DNA of 64,000 bases, from positions 509,658-573,657 of the forward strand of contig JAYKAV010002964.1 in the NCBI GenBank assembly GCA_035582835.1. Direction: 5' to 3'. Both the position numbers and the translations under genes were made by a program. Position 1 is the stretch's first letter, and the number at the start of each line of letters is the position of its first letter. The stretch is from Phoebastria nigripes. Taxonomy: Eukaryota > Chordata > Aves > Procellariiformes > Diomedeidae. Positions 1-13,338 of the stretch are shown here, in pieces. The notes under the pieces were generated by a model. That model did not search any database and was not told the DNA's origin. It saw nothing but the letters and a program-made list of their open reading frames with translations.

Positions 1-2455
1 CTCTGCACTCACTATTGCGAGGACCAAACCTTTGAGATCCTTAATTATGGGACAATTACCACTTTAATGATATCGGGACTAAAGCTTCCTTGTCATTCAC
101 CTGTTTTTCTCTCCCCTGCTTACCAGAAACTTATCATCGTCATCTCTCTGGAAAGGGAGTAGACAGCCCCCTGAGACCAGATTTTCCTGTGCCCCAGACT
201 GGGTGTCAGTCATGAACAACTTGACAAAAATCAAGAAAAAAAACCAGTGCATATTAGACAGGTAATCAAACTCCATGCTATTATACTTTACAAAAACTCA
301 AATATTGTTGATAGTAATTCCTGTGTGTAGCCCTATGTCAGCTATGATGGCTTGGATTCTTATAAACATCAAGGGATGATCCTGAGTCACCACATCTGAG
401 AAGCGTTATGAGAAACAGAGCAGTGATTGATGTGTCTGCTTTAACCTGACAATTTCACACATTTTAACCTTTTCCCTAATTGCTTTCCTAGATCTCACAA
501 GCTTTCCTCATCACAGGAGCCTTGGGAAGAACTGCCCCACAGGGGCAGGTTTCTGCCCTCAGGATGGTGGGAATGCCTGTTCTCACAGCTGTGCCCAACT
601 GTAGGCAGTCTTTCCTTACAGCAGAAAGGGGAGAAAAAAAAAAAGGCTTCCTTGTCTACATCATTCATAAGAAGCCCCCAGGAAAATACTTGAGAAAAAA
701 CCCACATTGTCGTTAGTACAATCTGAGGAGCAGAATCATTGTATGAAAATCACACTCAGTCCTGCCATGGAGACAAGCTTTGGCAGGCTTAACAGTCTAG
801 ACTCTAGTATGTCTCTCATCTGAAAATTATAATTTCATTCAAGGGGATAAGCCAATAAAAAATAAAAATGTTATAAAATTGATTAGAGGAAGGGCAATGC
901 ATGTCTCTCTCTGCTTTTGCAGGGTTTATTTTTCTTTCAAAAAATTGAATTAATACCAGAGCTTTTATTTAGACTAAATTACAAAGAGAGGAAAATTAAA
1001 AATGTGATGCAACAGTTAGAAAAGCTAAACAGGAAAATTACTTGATGTGCATTGCATATTGAGTGTTCATATTTCCACCGTGAGAAGAGGAATCAGTCCC
1101 ACAAGCAACAGAGAACAGTGCAGTTCAGATGACTTCAGGTGTTAGTTTCCAGCTGGTACAGAAGTCTCTGATTTACTTAGTAGCATAAAACACTTTTTTC
1201 CCCACCTTATTAGGGTCTAATCAGTACCACTGGATCACAGTGAATGTCATCCCATTATGCTGGAGAATACAAGCAAGTTTATTTCATAACTACTAGAGAC
1301 AGTAAAATAAATCTTAATGAAAATTTCTTCTGATTCATAGAGACTTATTTTTAAAATATGTTGTTCACACTATCTATTTGCAGTTATTTAATATGTGATT
1401 TATGTGCACTTTCTCTACCCTATGGACAGCATGGCTTGTTTGATATGAGGTCTACTGACTCCTTCAGATGTGTGNGTGTGTGTGTATTCCTGTCACATGC
1501 CACCTTAGAAAGGGTTTTAAGAAGAGTGTAACACCTTTTAAAACAGAATGGTTGAATGGATCTCTTCCTTGTCAGTATAAGCTGTACTTAAAGCAATAGG
1601 ACAGAAAGACAATTGTTGATTGTCCTACAGACAACTATTCACAGTTTCCTCATGATAAGGGTTGGCCCCTGACTTGCAGAGAAACAATACCCAGAAGATA
1701 CTTTTTTTGGAGGAGGAGGAGGACCAGGGATACCAGTATAATAGTAGCTATTAAGCTTGAGAGCCCAATATTTCTGTAAAAACCGCTTCCTGGAGGAAGT
1801 CCATCTGAAATCTGGAGTTACCAGAATCTGCAATGACAGCAGTTTTCACAAACACTTAATGGTACAAAATCCTGCTTATATTCATTTTAGCATAAAAGCA
1901 GTGCTTCTGCACAGGCCATTCAGAGTTCCAAAGTGTAAACAGCAACTCTATACGGAGGGACAGCCAGAGGGGAAGATTTGTTCCTGAAACACTCCCGTCA
2001 CGCTGAGAAGCCCTGTTCATCCCCAGCTTCTTCTGTTACACACATGTTCCTCAGACCAAGGTGCTCATAGAAAAAGAAAATCCTTCTAATTGCACCAGTG
2101 CCTTCATTAAGGCTTCACTTGCCCCTTGCTAAAGCATGGCGAACGGTCCTGTCGTATCTCCAAGGTGGGGCATGGGAACTGCCACAAGGACAGAGGCTGG
2201 GCAACACCAGTGCTGACGTCTCTTCCCTCTTTCTGCTTTCAATATCCACCCACTGCTGTACAGCCCCCACACAATAAATCCAGTGCTCATCTCGCAGAAA
2301 TGGAGGCAGCCAGTCCTTTGCTGTCACTTCATGTCGGACCAGGCTGGCAAATCTCTTTCCTGTGCATCACTACAAGAGTGTACTGCATCCCCAAGCGTTG
2401 TGAAACTGGAGCTGGTTTCTTCCTGCTCACACTTAAATGAATGATCCTTTGTTTT
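1..2455. other. Unique noncoding stretch, no gene recognised
   Basis: I see no coding gene, RNA gene or recognisable transposon. Open frames reach about 100 codons at most, overlap on both strands and resemble no family I know. Composition is AT-rich with ordinary short A and T runs. The only simple repeat is a short TG run near 1.47 kb. Confidence 0.6.
1469..1485. repeat. Short (TG)n microsatellite
   Basis: About eight TG dinucleotides, interrupted by one ambiguous base at 1475. It is short and probably of little functional meaning, but it could be polymorphic. Confidence 0.8.
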
Positions 2456-2960
2456 CACTTGTTTAAAGTCATTTTTAAAATGCTTTGTCCCAGTAAGTAG
2501 TTAATTCCCCCTTCGGTAATGACCTTATTATGTGACAATAGTTTAAAAAAATTACTTGCAGATGCTAAGGAATTTTTAATTTCCACTTTAGAAGAAGGCC
2601 AAATTATTTATTAAAATTAAGTGCCTGTAACTTTTAACCAGACAAACATTGGGCTTAAAGTCATTTATTGCCCTGGTACAATATAACAGAGTAATTGTGG
2701 AAATTGTAATAGATGTCTCACTCTTGAAAGTAATTATTTTACCTGGAACAAATTGGGAGGAGAAATTTGTCCCCTACCCCCTTCAGCTCTGCAGACTTCA
2801 AGGTATATCTTTGAAATGTGAACATCATCTATTTCATGTTGTTTACTTTGAAGAAGAATAACAAAATCCTAGATTTACCTGACAACTTTCATCTAAAACA
2901 GTATAAAAGCATTTTATAATGATACAGTGCAGATTATGTCATTGTTGAGAGAGAGGCATA
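2456..2960. other. Candidate conserved noncoding block
   Basis: AT-rich, repeat-free sequence dense in TAAT/ATTA-type cores, such as runs around 2570-2620 and 2690-2745, with few CpGs. This texture is common in vertebrate developmental enhancers. The call is inference from texture only; no coding potential is visible. It could equally be neutral AT-rich DNA. Confidence 0.25.
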
Positions 2961-3017
2961 TAGATCTGTATGGATACATATACACAAGCATACATCTATA
3001 AATGCATCCACATATAT

Positions 3018-3105
3018 ACATCATGCAATGCGATGCTAATAGACAGTTATATTTGTAATAGACATCATGCAATGTGATGTTAATAGACATTTATATTTAT
3101 AATAA
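3018..3105 (+). repeat. 44-bp tandem duplication, two copies
   Basis: Copy 1 spans 3018-3061 and copy 2 spans 3062-3105, directly adjacent. Each begins ACATCATGCAATG and continues through GATG-TAATAGACA and TATATTT. The copies differ at only a handful of positions (C/T, C/T, G/T, G/A and the last base), so the duplication is fairly old but clear. Each unit carries an ATGCTAAT or ATGTTAAT octamer-like core. It lies in AT-rich DNA next to the candidate conserved block at 2.46-2.96 kb. Confidence 0.85.
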
Positions 3106-4381
3106 AGTGGGCAAAGGCTTTTGAAATAAATCTATATGAAGAAGTAAAACAACCAAGTAACTTATCTATCTTACTTTTGCAACACACATGGTCGGTGCAC
3201 AGGTGTGAATGTCCCCCATATTGGTGAATTTCAGTGGAGTTTAAAGGAATTAATAAAAGCCTGCAGGAAAGGATGATAAGAATGAATCTGTGGTACATGC
3301 CTGCACTCTGACCGCCTTTCTTCTCCCTGTCTTGTATCCTCTCCCCTCAACCTTTTCCCTTGCTCTGCTCCCCAGAAGCTCCTACAGCACTTTTTCTGTC
3401 TTTCAGCACATGGCCCTTCTGGCAACCTGCCCTTGCTGTACGAGACAGTATAGGGCTACGTTCTTCAAGTGAGCACCCAACAAGCTCTCCCCTGGAGCCA
3501 GACTCTCTGTAATTGCGTTAGGAGCTGACACTTTATACAGCGTCGCCTCCGTACAGAGCAGGCATGCCCGCACTTACAGAGATTGCTCATGGATCTCTGT
3601 AAGGGCACAGAAAGAAGAGCTTTTAAACAGTCCCACCAGAAGAGAAGGTGTTGGTCTCGCCCTCTCTCTGTCGCCGCGCACCCTGCAGGGATCCCGCTCT
3701 ATCATCCCTTTCAGATTCTGCATGTTCCTCCCCAGGTCCCCAGCACACCAGAAGACTTTGCTTTTGCCTTCCCACGTTTCTTACTCCTCCTCAAGGAAGC
3801 CTTCAATCCTGCAAGTCTGCAGACCATGCCTGGCAGGAATTTGAAGACTTGCTGAAAATAAGAGATAATGAGCAGAAGCAGGAAGACCGACTGTGGAGAA
3901 AGAGAGTAGGCCTGGAGGCAAGCTCATTTATGCAAAACTATTGCAAAATGTTCTCTCGCAGCTGGGCTGAAGTTGCCTGCATAACATGTTCCAGCCCTAG
4001 ATAAAACTAGATTTAGGGCCCAGCCTCAAAAAATAAAAATAATAATAAAAAAAGGACAATTAGAAGAGAATAGTGATTTGAAGTCCATGCTGATGATTTT
4101 TTCCTTTTCAACTGACAGTTTGTTCTTCTGAGACAAAAGGAAACTTCTTACAATATCAGCAATACGTGTTTTCAATAAATGAAGGCTTTATTTACGAGAT
4201 ACAGTGAAACTCATCATATATGTCAGGCCCTTTTGTCATGTGTCAAAGCAGCTAGGAGAACAATAGATGTAAGATGTTCTAACAGTAAGCAAAAAATATA
4301 TCCACTATGTTTCAAAGTTATAATAGGTCTTTACTGCTTCTTTTCTTCAAATTAAAAGTTTTGGGGTTTTGGTTTGGAGGT

Positions 4382-4384
<3 letters not shown>
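3106..4384. other. Unique noncoding stretch
   Basis: No gene or transposon recognised. Around 3.6-4.0 kb the sequence is more GC-rich, with overlapping open frames of 90 and 118 codons in two different + frames. Neither has a recognisable domain, so I treat both as chance. A small AAT-rich low-complexity patch lies near 4029-4052. Confidence 0.5.

Positions 4385-4451
<67 letters not shown>
4385..4451. repeat. Double poly-T tract (T34, ACTA, T29)
   Basis: Two pure T homopolymers, at 4385-4418 and 4423-4451, are split by the four bases ACTA. On the minus strand this would be an A-rich tail. I see no retrogene or SINE body on the adjoining side. Homopolymer length in an assembly is unreliable. 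Confidence 0.9.
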
Positions 4452-4764
4452 CTTGAAAATATATTCTTCTCTAGGAACTGTAAAATCCATTGGATAAAAT
4501 AAAAACAAGCCAGACCCACAAAGGCAAGCTGAATCCAAACTTAATCAAGGTGAAAAAACACTTTTAGCAACAGATCCAGACCCACTATGAAAGCACAAGC
4601 AAGTCCTGATGTCCTTGCTCTCTTAAATGGAAGCACGTGTATCATAAAAGCAAATCTCCGAAGTCCAAACAAGCCACCAACTCTCAAGTGAGTCTATGGT
4701 CCGGACTTCCCTGTCAGACCAAACTCTTAGACCACTGACTGTTCCTCGATGTTAGAAACCAGCC

Positions 4765-5775
4765 TCATAAGCAAACCAGGGAAATGTGTTCTCAAATGAA
4801 TGCAAAACTGCAGTTAGAATAGTTGACTCATGGTCAAACTGGAGAGGATTTTTAAGCATTATCCCACAGGCATTTGGCTTGGCTGTGGTTTTATTAATGA
4901 TTTTAACTGACCAGAACAAGGATGCTTACAAAAACTGTGTAAAAAGCAAGCTGGACAAGATCGCAAGTTCTTTGGAAGACAGGATTGAAAATAAAATTTA
5001 TTGAAAAAGTGGAAAGCCACTCTGAAATCCATAAGATGAAATTCAATAGGCACAAGCCCAAAGTAAACCAAGTGAACAAGTGACTAAGCCGACTGCACAG
5101 AGGAGAACGAGTGAGTACAGCAGATCACAAACTGCATATGATAAAATTAATAGGATGCTGTTGCAGAAAGGGAAGGGCTCGTACCAGAACATCTTACGCA
5201 GGAGCGCTTTGCAGAGAAACCAGTCACGATTCCAGTTCGGTTCATGCTGGTACCAAGGCACAAATGACTATCACCAGTTTTGGGTGACACGTTTTGAGAA
5301 AGATAAAAGGAAACTAGTACGAAGAGAAAAGCAACAGGAAAGATAAGAAGGTGAACAGATATAACCTATGAGGAAAGGTTACAGGAGACCAAACTGTTTA
5401 GGCTAAGAAAGGGAAGGTAACTTTCTTCCATTTTACAATTAGTTGCTATAAAAAGAACAATCAACAGCTCTCTAGAGCCAGTAAGGATAGAAAACAAATA
5501 AAGGAGGAGTTTGTAAGAATTTTATTTGGTTTAAAAAAAAAAAAATGATTCTTCCAGTTATATACTAAAGAAAATCTAAACCAGAGTGAAGCATGGGAAC
5601 AGACTTTGTAGGGATTGCTGCAAGAGTTATTTCCCTGGAGCTTTGTAGGAACATGTTGTACAAATATCCAGTAGGTATGTTCACAGCATATTTAATGTGA
5701 GGTAAAGCAGAGAGCCATTTTGGTCTCTTGAGGTCTTTTCCTATTCTGCGTTTCTGTGATTCAATGTTCACAGGT
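4765..5775 (+). mobile_element. Ancient, heavily decayed CR1 LINE, 3' kilobase
   Basis: The sequence follows the amniote CR1 3' kilobase in order. Stretches resembling the reverse-transcriptase region occupy about 4765-4950. An LEDRI-like stretch follows at about 4970-5000 and a GATGAAATTCAATA block at 5034. The ORF2 C-terminus (QFWVTRFEKDKRKL, close to the CR1 Q-F-W-A-P-H-F-x-K-D-x-x-x-L motif) is at about 5275-5315. A CCTATGAGGAAAGG block sits near 5365, and a decayed 3' terminus near 5725-5770 carries the usual GAGGTC-TTTCC and TTTCTGTGATTC signature. The catalytic F-A-D-D position (4936-4947) now reads C-V-K-S, so the copy is dead. Many small indels and an internal A-rich interruption near 5532 indicate great age, closer to turtle/crocodilian-type CR1 than to young avian subfamilies. 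Boundaries are approximate. Confidence 0.8.
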
Positions 5776-8700
5776 ATTTGGAAGATTGTTTTTAATGAAC
5801 AAATTTCAGCTTGTGGATTTGTTAAAAATTATTTATTGTTTTAACCATATATATTGGTCATCTCCTGTTGTACATAAATCCTATGGTATTATTTCTGTTC
5901 CCTGATAATTCAACATTCTCAAGTATTTTTTACAGTGAGCTTCTGCTAGAAATATATTTCTGCTGTGTGTTTGAAATCAATTTTTTCTGAGAGCTGATCA
6001 GAATTGTGAGTGCTATTTTATGGAAATATTTCTATTCAGATTTTAAAATTCTGACAAATTATAAGCATCTCCATAAATTGTTTGAAAATGATCCTAGATG
6101 CTTATCAAATTCTTATGTTTTTCATAAATATCTTGTGCATTTTTAATGAAAAAATATCAACATGATTATACTTTTCTTTTTAAATGAAAAAATGTCAGCT
6201 CTACTTCATGTAAATATAACACTTCTCATGCAAATGTTCATCAAGAGCAAATACAAATTGCTACAGGTATGGCAAAAGCAGAATGTTACTTGTTCCAGAT
6301 GCTTCTAATCCATTTCTCCCCATATTAATCCAGTTTCCTTCATAGCAGAAACAAAAGCAAAAAAAGTAGAAAGAGAAACAAACATAAAAATGCCACTGCC
6401 CAGAGGAATCAAGGTTTCCCTACTTACAGTTTTGTAATGGCATTTCAGTAAGCTGTATTGCTATTTCAAAGCCAACCTCAAGACTGCATTACTTTTAACA
6501 CATGGAAAAAGTGTTCCCGCAAAAGTGTATATACCTTTGTAACAGCACAATTGCCTATTCTGATAGAAAAAAGCACAGGTTTGCTAGGATAGCTAGATCA
6601 ACAGTAGGATGAATGTTAGTAGAGCTAAATCTGCCTGGGATTTCTCTTCTTCCCAGTGCAGATCTACACAGCTGTGCTAGCATAAGCCTGAGGTGTTGAT
6701 TTGGCTTCAGACATTCTGCAGAAGGCACCTGACTCACGATCTGGAAGTATCTATTTATCTCAATAGCCTCTAAAGGAAGCTCAGTCTGACTGGATTGGAG
6801 TCATATAGCAATCTTTTAGATGTACAAGTGAAATTGCACTCTTTTCCCCAGTCTAAAATGGAACAGGAATTGCTGTCACTTTCTTAATATCAAACCTCAC
6901 AAAACGACTGTAAAATCAGAACAAAGCCTTAAGGACTCTTAGAAATGTTACCAGTGGAGTTGTGTTTCTTGGTGAGGACTGCAATCATTTACTTGATGTA
7001 GTTAGAGTGAAATAAGAAAAGACATAGCTCCACAAATGTACCTGAATACTCATTTGCATAGTTACCACTGATCCCCTAAAATAACAATAAAAAATTGTTT
7101 TCAGGGAAGATTCTGACTCCCTTTCTTAATACAAACAGCAGAAAAGGTCCTGAGGCCACCAAAACTACCTACAACAGTATGCCTAATGGCCACAAAGTCT
7201 GTGACTGCTGATCAGTCCTCTCTAGCACTGCAAGAGAGGACAGGATCATCTCATTGAGTCTAAGCCCACCAAGGCACATCTGGAGAGAGGCGTTTCCCCA
7301 TCACACAGCAAAAATAGAATATTGCACACAGAAATGGCCCGTTCCATTCATTTTTACTGCACAGTGTCTGAAACTAAACTCAGATGAAACCACCTTAGGA
7401 TTCTGACTGCTGATGCAGACAGCCTCAAGAAACCTACCTGTCTTAATGAGGGTCCCTGATGTGAGCATTGCACGTGGTGGTTNGGTGCAATGAGTTATTT
7501 AACACAAAATGCTTGAGTGCTCTGAGAANTGATTTGTTCTAAAAGCAATACAAAAGAGCAACTCAAATACAGCCCTGGAGAGCAGGGGAAAGCTGCCACT
7601 CCACCCCTTCATTCCTCCGCACTGTAAATGTCTGCTCTATCGAAAGCCTGACCTGCCCGGTGCGCCTGCCGGCTCGTGTGCTTTGAGATCTCTGTCAGAA
7701 ATGTTTGATCCTGGGGATTTAAATCAGAAAGCCTGCCACATTTTGTGACAGGTGAAATTGACTTATTTTGAAGCCCGGTCGATTTATCAAGTTGTTGGAA
7801 TGGCAAGATTGTCACTTGCTATTATCGATGACATACAGTTCAGAGCAAAGCTGGCCATCAAGTTAACTGCAGGCAAATTCACTGGGATGCCAGCTGCAAT
7901 ACAAACAAAACTCACCACCCCATTAATTGAGGTATTGAAATGTAAGTGACTTCTGGCTGAAAGCATGAAAAAATTCATAAAGCTCAGGCAGTTGAGGAAG
8001 AGAAGGCAAAGGAAATTGTGACAAGCTAGTTGTAGGCAGCGTTTACTGTCTCTCTGTATTGCTTCTTGCTCAGAAAACATGAGTTATGACAGAGGACATC
8101 AGCACTAGGTAAGGTTGTGCGTTCCTCTTGCGTTACTCCACCTGTATGTCTCTGCAATACCACAGATGTCAATGAAGTTGCACCAGTGCAAGGCAGTGAA
8201 GAATCAGGCCAAGAGATTTCATCTGAGGTTTGTTCTGATGCATTTAAAAGGCTCATACTTTTGAACCTTTCATAATAAAAGCAGCATCATTTTCATCAGC
8301 TTTCTGCATTTACAAAATAAATAATGACCTGTACAACCAGGTACCTGTGTACAATGAGCNTGGGGGTACATTCATTTTGTGGTCTGTTTTATCTGAGGGA
8401 AATACATCGCTGTGAATACTTCATCTGTAAAGGATGCGAGTCAATGGAAAATTAGCTCAAAACATCCCTGGTATTTTGAAATGTAAGTTAGCCTGATATT
8501 TCAGCTGTCAAAGACCACAGTTGCCTTACTGTTAGCTAATTCCAGTCCTAGGTGTTAGTGACTGGTTGTGAAGCGTAGGATGCCTATTGCCCCCTGGGGA
8601 AAAAAACATGCTTTCAAAAATGGCACGACTCTGCTTCACTTTTCTCTGACAGAGATAATAAATTACTCCCTTAAAAAAGGCTAATGAAGTTTACCCATGT

Positions 8701-9205
8701 ATGTTTTCAGGTGCTTTCAATTCCTTGGGTAGAAAGAAAAAGCTTTGTTATTGCTGACATGAATGCAGATACGTGAGAGCAGAGAACCAGCTAGTTAAGC
8801 AGAGAATGTTTCCCAGGTGAAGAGGCAAAAAGAGCAACCCTCCCTCACAAAGGTCTGAAAATACTCCATTCAACTGAGACCTCATTATAGAAAGCTTAAT
8901 AATACTGCATTGTTAGGACTGGATAACTTATCCTTCCTTTTATGCTAGAGATAGCATTGAAAATGACAAGGATGTTCCTGAATTATACACGTAATTTTCC
9001 AGGAAGATAGGGGAGCAGGGCTACACCTGAGACAGGTGCGAGACACGTTGCTTACTGCAGCTTTACTACAATGCCAGATCTTGATAAGCAGTGAAATAGC
9101 ATGTGACATATGAAAAGGAGATATTTAAAATTCTTGTACACTGAAATCATCCCTCAGAAAATGTAACTGCGCCAAACAAGGAGATATAGGTGGTCACACT
9201 TTTTC

Positions 9206-9210
<5 letters not shown>
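5776..9210. other. Unique noncoding stretch
   Basis: No gene or transposon recognised. It is AT-rich, particularly 5.8-6.3 kb. Two sub-blocks, about 7740-7990 and 8270-8540, have the even, repeat-free, indel-poor look of conserved noncoding DNA. Single ambiguous bases occur near 7483, 7529 and 8360. Confidence 0.5.
7740..7990. other. Candidate conserved noncoding block
   Basis: A repeat-free block with balanced composition. A + strand frame of 65 codons crosses it, but it has no recognisable domain and short antisense frames cover it equally. Function is unknown. It is singled out only because its texture differs from the flanking AT-rich DNA. Confidence 0.2.
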
Positions 9211-9252
<42 letters not shown>

Positions 9253-9270
9253 AAAAGAAGGCACAACGTT
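9211..9270. repeat. Poly-A tract (A40) with A-rich tail
   Basis: Forty uninterrupted A residues (9211-9250) are followed by GAAAAAGAAGG. No retroposon body is recognisable immediately upstream, which ends in TTTTTCAAATT. CR1, the main avian retroposon, does not end in poly-A, so the tract is not explained by it. Confidence 0.9.
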
Positions 9271-11531
9271 TCTGTGTTGGATTCAAAATTAAGTTAGAAT
9301 TGCTCATTTTTCTTTTTTTCCCCTGCTTCCCTTTTTTCCAAGCGCAACCTCATAGGAAATAAAACGCTAAGTTGCTGCTATGTATTTCTGTATTTCTCTG
9401 GGTTACTTTGTGTGAATTACATTGGAGAAAAATCAGGATTTTCCATCTCTACTTCTTTTTAAGCCATCATTTTAAAGACAAACTTATGCCCAGAGGCCAG
9501 TTTGTCAAGCGTTTTCCAGCCCCCCTCCCTGTTTTTACCTGTCATCCCCCCTCCTCTTGATATTCTCAACTTTTACTTTTGTTTGACATCTGCGTCAGCT
9601 TGTAAAGGCCATTACCATGCCGCTGGACTCCAATCAGAAGAGACATTTTAAAGGTGAGAAGAAAAAGCCTCAGTTTCATCAAATGTGAGAAATCACAACC
9701 TGGTTTGCTGCAAAAACACCAGGGTTTTCCTGTACTAATGCTTCCTCTCTTTCCTTGTCCAGCTAGCATAAGAGCAAGAAAAAACCAGCTTGGCAAAGAG
9801 GAATCAGTGTGAACCTAAACAAACAAACAAAACAAAAAAAAAAACAAAAAAAAAAATTAAAAAATTACTCATCAGCCCTCCTTCGCTACAGCTGAAATAT
9901 CTTGACATTTTCATTAGTTTCTTGTTTTCTTTCACACGTTGCTACATGCCATTAATTACAAATGCCATCCAGATTCATTGCAATGTGTGTCGCTCCCAGC
10001 CCCAGGTGATTCTTTAGGTGCTGTGCTCATCTTTAGAAGAAATCCTTGTGAAGCATGAGAGGGAAGCGAGAAGTTGGGATTCATCCTAGTATGCCATCAC
10101 TTGGTTGTGCTGTGAAGGCCTGAGGCTCAGATCTGTTTCATTCCCCTTAGTTATTTAAACTGCAAGTGTTTGTGGTCAGCCTGTCATGGAACTATTCCTG
10201 ATAATCCTTAGCTTACTTGTTGAGAAATCCTGCTCCCACTCTCCCTGTCCATCCCTGCACTGTTTTTTTTTTCTTCCCTTTTCTTTTTGTGGGGAAAAGT
10301 TATGACTTTGGTGAAGACCTTACTCACAGCATCATTGTCCCAGACTGCCAGGGCTCCCACCTTTGGGACTAGAGAGCAGAATCCCTCTCTACCACCTGAA
10401 TGCAGCCCTAACAGAAGCCAAAGATTAACTATCCATTTCAGAGGCTTTCTTCCTATCACCAGCCTTCAGATCGTATTGAGAACTCATCTGTTTCAGGCTG
10501 CTGAAGATGCAAACATTGTTCTGTGGCTACATACTGGCAAGGCGAGGAATTGTTTTTCCTCCCTGCCTGATTGTGCAGAATTATTGTAGACTGTGTATTT
10601 TGCTCATACTTGTCAGTGTAGCTGTCTCATGCTTTTTAGCAAAAGGAGAAAACTTACAGCTGTTTATAGCACTTGGGCTCTTATTCTCAAAAGAAGGCAA
10701 AAATCACTGACTCCTCCATACCCAAGAGTCCAGAAAGAATGAATCAGTGAATTTAAATGTAAATTTTTGAAAGAAAATGCTTCTGTATTAGATAAGCATG
10801 GTAGCCAAAACACAGACTGGTAGAGAGATCAACAAAAAATATTCTCCTTTCATTATGAAAAAAACGTAATCTCCACGGTTGGTTTGAGCATGTATTAGGG
10901 GTTGAGAGAAGCTCATTCTTGTACATTCTTGGTTTTGATAGAACTGCTCAAACCCAACAGCAACCACACTTGCTAACACACTTGCTCTTTCTATAAGCAC
11001 AGAAGAACTGCAAATTTTTGAGAAATCCTTGTTTCTTCCAAGCAGCTCCATCTTGAATTATAGAGGACACATCGGCAACATAAGACAATTGATTTTGTAG
11101 CACAAGGGAGTACTGATTGTTAAGATTTTTCTTGGGAAATGTAGCTGCAAATGCCTTCTGCCAATAGAGGCCAGAGGAAAGGACAGGGACAGATTCTTTC
11201 AAGCATGCGGTTCAGCTTCCAGTTGCTGTTCTTCTGAAGCACGGAAGGTAGGGCAGAGCACTAATCCAGATGTGGGTTGAGAATGACACCCAGTGGACAG
11301 ACCATTGTGGTACTCCCAGAGGATTTCTATGGGTGTCTACCCAATTCACTTTTCCTGATTTAATATAATCCCAGGTAATGAGCCATATTAGGGTATTAAA
11401 CAATGTCCTAGTCTATATTCCCACTAACATGCCGTGACAAGAAACCTCCTGAAAACATTTCTTTTCTATCCCTTTTATATATCTATAGGTTGGGATACAG
11501 AGATAAAAAGGTCTCCTTTAAGACTGGAACA

Positions 11532-11586
11532 TTTTTTTTTTTTTTTTTTTTTTCCCCCCTCCCCTCCTCTCCTCTCTCTCCTCTCC
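11532..11586. repeat. Poly-T plus C/T pyrimidine tract
   Basis: T22 (11532-11553) runs directly into C- and CT-rich sequence, giving a pure pyrimidine strand of about 55 nt. Such tracts can adopt triplex structures and are length-unstable. Confidence 0.9.
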
Positions 11587-13338
11587 AAAATTTGAATCCC
11601 TGCTTAGGTATTTCAGAGGATTTTCTCTTTTTTTCCCTCTCTCAGTTGATTTTACTACATACAATATGGACAGCTTCCAATAAAACTCCAAATCTGTGTA
11701 GAGCTGTATTAACTTCTCAGTCATAGGAAAAAACTGACCTATTTAATGGGGGTTTTCTAGCCATAATAGAATAGGTTCATAATAAATATTTATGTTGCTT
11801 TGGTAGAATGCTCAAATGATTTTCCTTTGTCATGACACCATTAAGAAAACCAGCAACAAGGAAACCAGCCATGCATTGAACCTGGTCTGATTAAAATCCA
11901 TTTTTCTGACCCAACAAGGGTTCATTTGTACCTCATAAAACAGAGAGGTACCATGCCCATACCTGTATCATGCTCCACTATGCAAAGGAAAGAGCTGGCA
12001 AATAGTCCTGCTCTGCACTGGGGCAGGATCAAGGGACTGGGATTAGACCCAAATGCACAGCGAGGAGGAAGAGGATGAAGAGACAAATGTAAGGAAGACA
12101 GGAGAACTAATTTCTGAGTATGCGGCTAGAGAAGTGGGGTCATCTTGTGAGCAAAGCAGAGGTCATACAGCAGGGGAAGCAGGGGTTTGTGGAGGCAGCT
12201 TGGTACAGCCAAACATGCTAAATTGCCTGAACTGCTTTTAGCAGAGCCTGGACTCCAACACCCACTGACCTCCACCCTCACATCACCAACCTCATTACTC
12301 CTCCTTTAGGCAGGCTTTCCTTTTGCTTATTTCTTCATTGCACAGAGAGAACGCAAATCAGAATCCTTAGCCTTTCTTTTGTAAAATACCACGATATGTT
12401 AAAAAAAAAAAAACCCTCAGAGAGCAGCGCATGCTCACCTCTAGCCCTCAGGGTTTGGTACTATGCCCTTTCTACTGACACTGCACTGCTAATCTGAACA
12501 AACATGCCATGCTCCTCATTATGGCAAGACATGTGAACTACTTGGTGCCAAGAAAGGCCTAAAGGCATCAAAGTTTGTGCTTTCATATGCACATGGAGCA
12601 GCATTTTCAGTAGCAGCAGTGGAAGTGATTTCTTCCTGCCTCACCCTCACTCCTCCCTCAGGGTGGTACAGTAGCAAGCAGGATGAAACTCCAAGCAAAT
12701 GCATCTCACTCCCGCTTTGTTTGTCCTTACTGCTCAGATAGTCCCTTCTCTGAGCAAATAATGCTTTTTTATACTAATGCCTACATCTGTTTGAGTGTGT
12801 CTCCTGCATTACCAATATCTGCAACATGCAAAGGAAATTAACTGCAGAATTTGCCGCTGAATTCAGTGTTAATCTCCAATGAGCTCACACCTCCTGACCT
12901 TCTTAATCTCAGCTTTGAGCATCTAAAATAAAATCCTGCCTAGCAGGCCATTTCAACTGGGTGGTTAATCCAGGAGACCTCTCAGGTCAAAGGCTTAGGT
13001 TTAGCGAGGCCCTACTGCAGTGTGTCTGAAACGCTCTGCCCAGATCTTTGGAAACCTGAAAAAAAAGGTCAGAGGCAGAGTTTATAGCACCATATTTTAT
13101 CAGATTCTTTTCCAGGTGCCTCTAAGCAAAGATCTGTTGCCTACAGCAGCACTCTGCTCCACCCAGCCAGGCCCAGCAGGACACTTACTCATAACAAGTG
13201 CTGGTGTCAGTAAACGGTCAGCTCACCTAACACGCTGGCCCTTCTTCAGGCTGAGGGTAGTGCTCTTCTACCACCTTCTCATCTCAGCCTCCCCACGCTT
13301 TCTTCTCGTAAAAGAAACTCTTCTCGTGTCTAGGTTCG

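Noticed and set aside
4347..4538. Lys-rich 63-codon minus frame
   Set aside because: It is translated poly-T/poly-A. The similar Lys-rich frames at 16.75 kb and 52.95 kb are rejected for the same reason.
5080..5346. 88-codon + open frame as a small gene
   Set aside because: It lies inside the CR1 relic, and its end matches the CR1 ORF2 C-terminal pattern. It is fossil transposon sequence.
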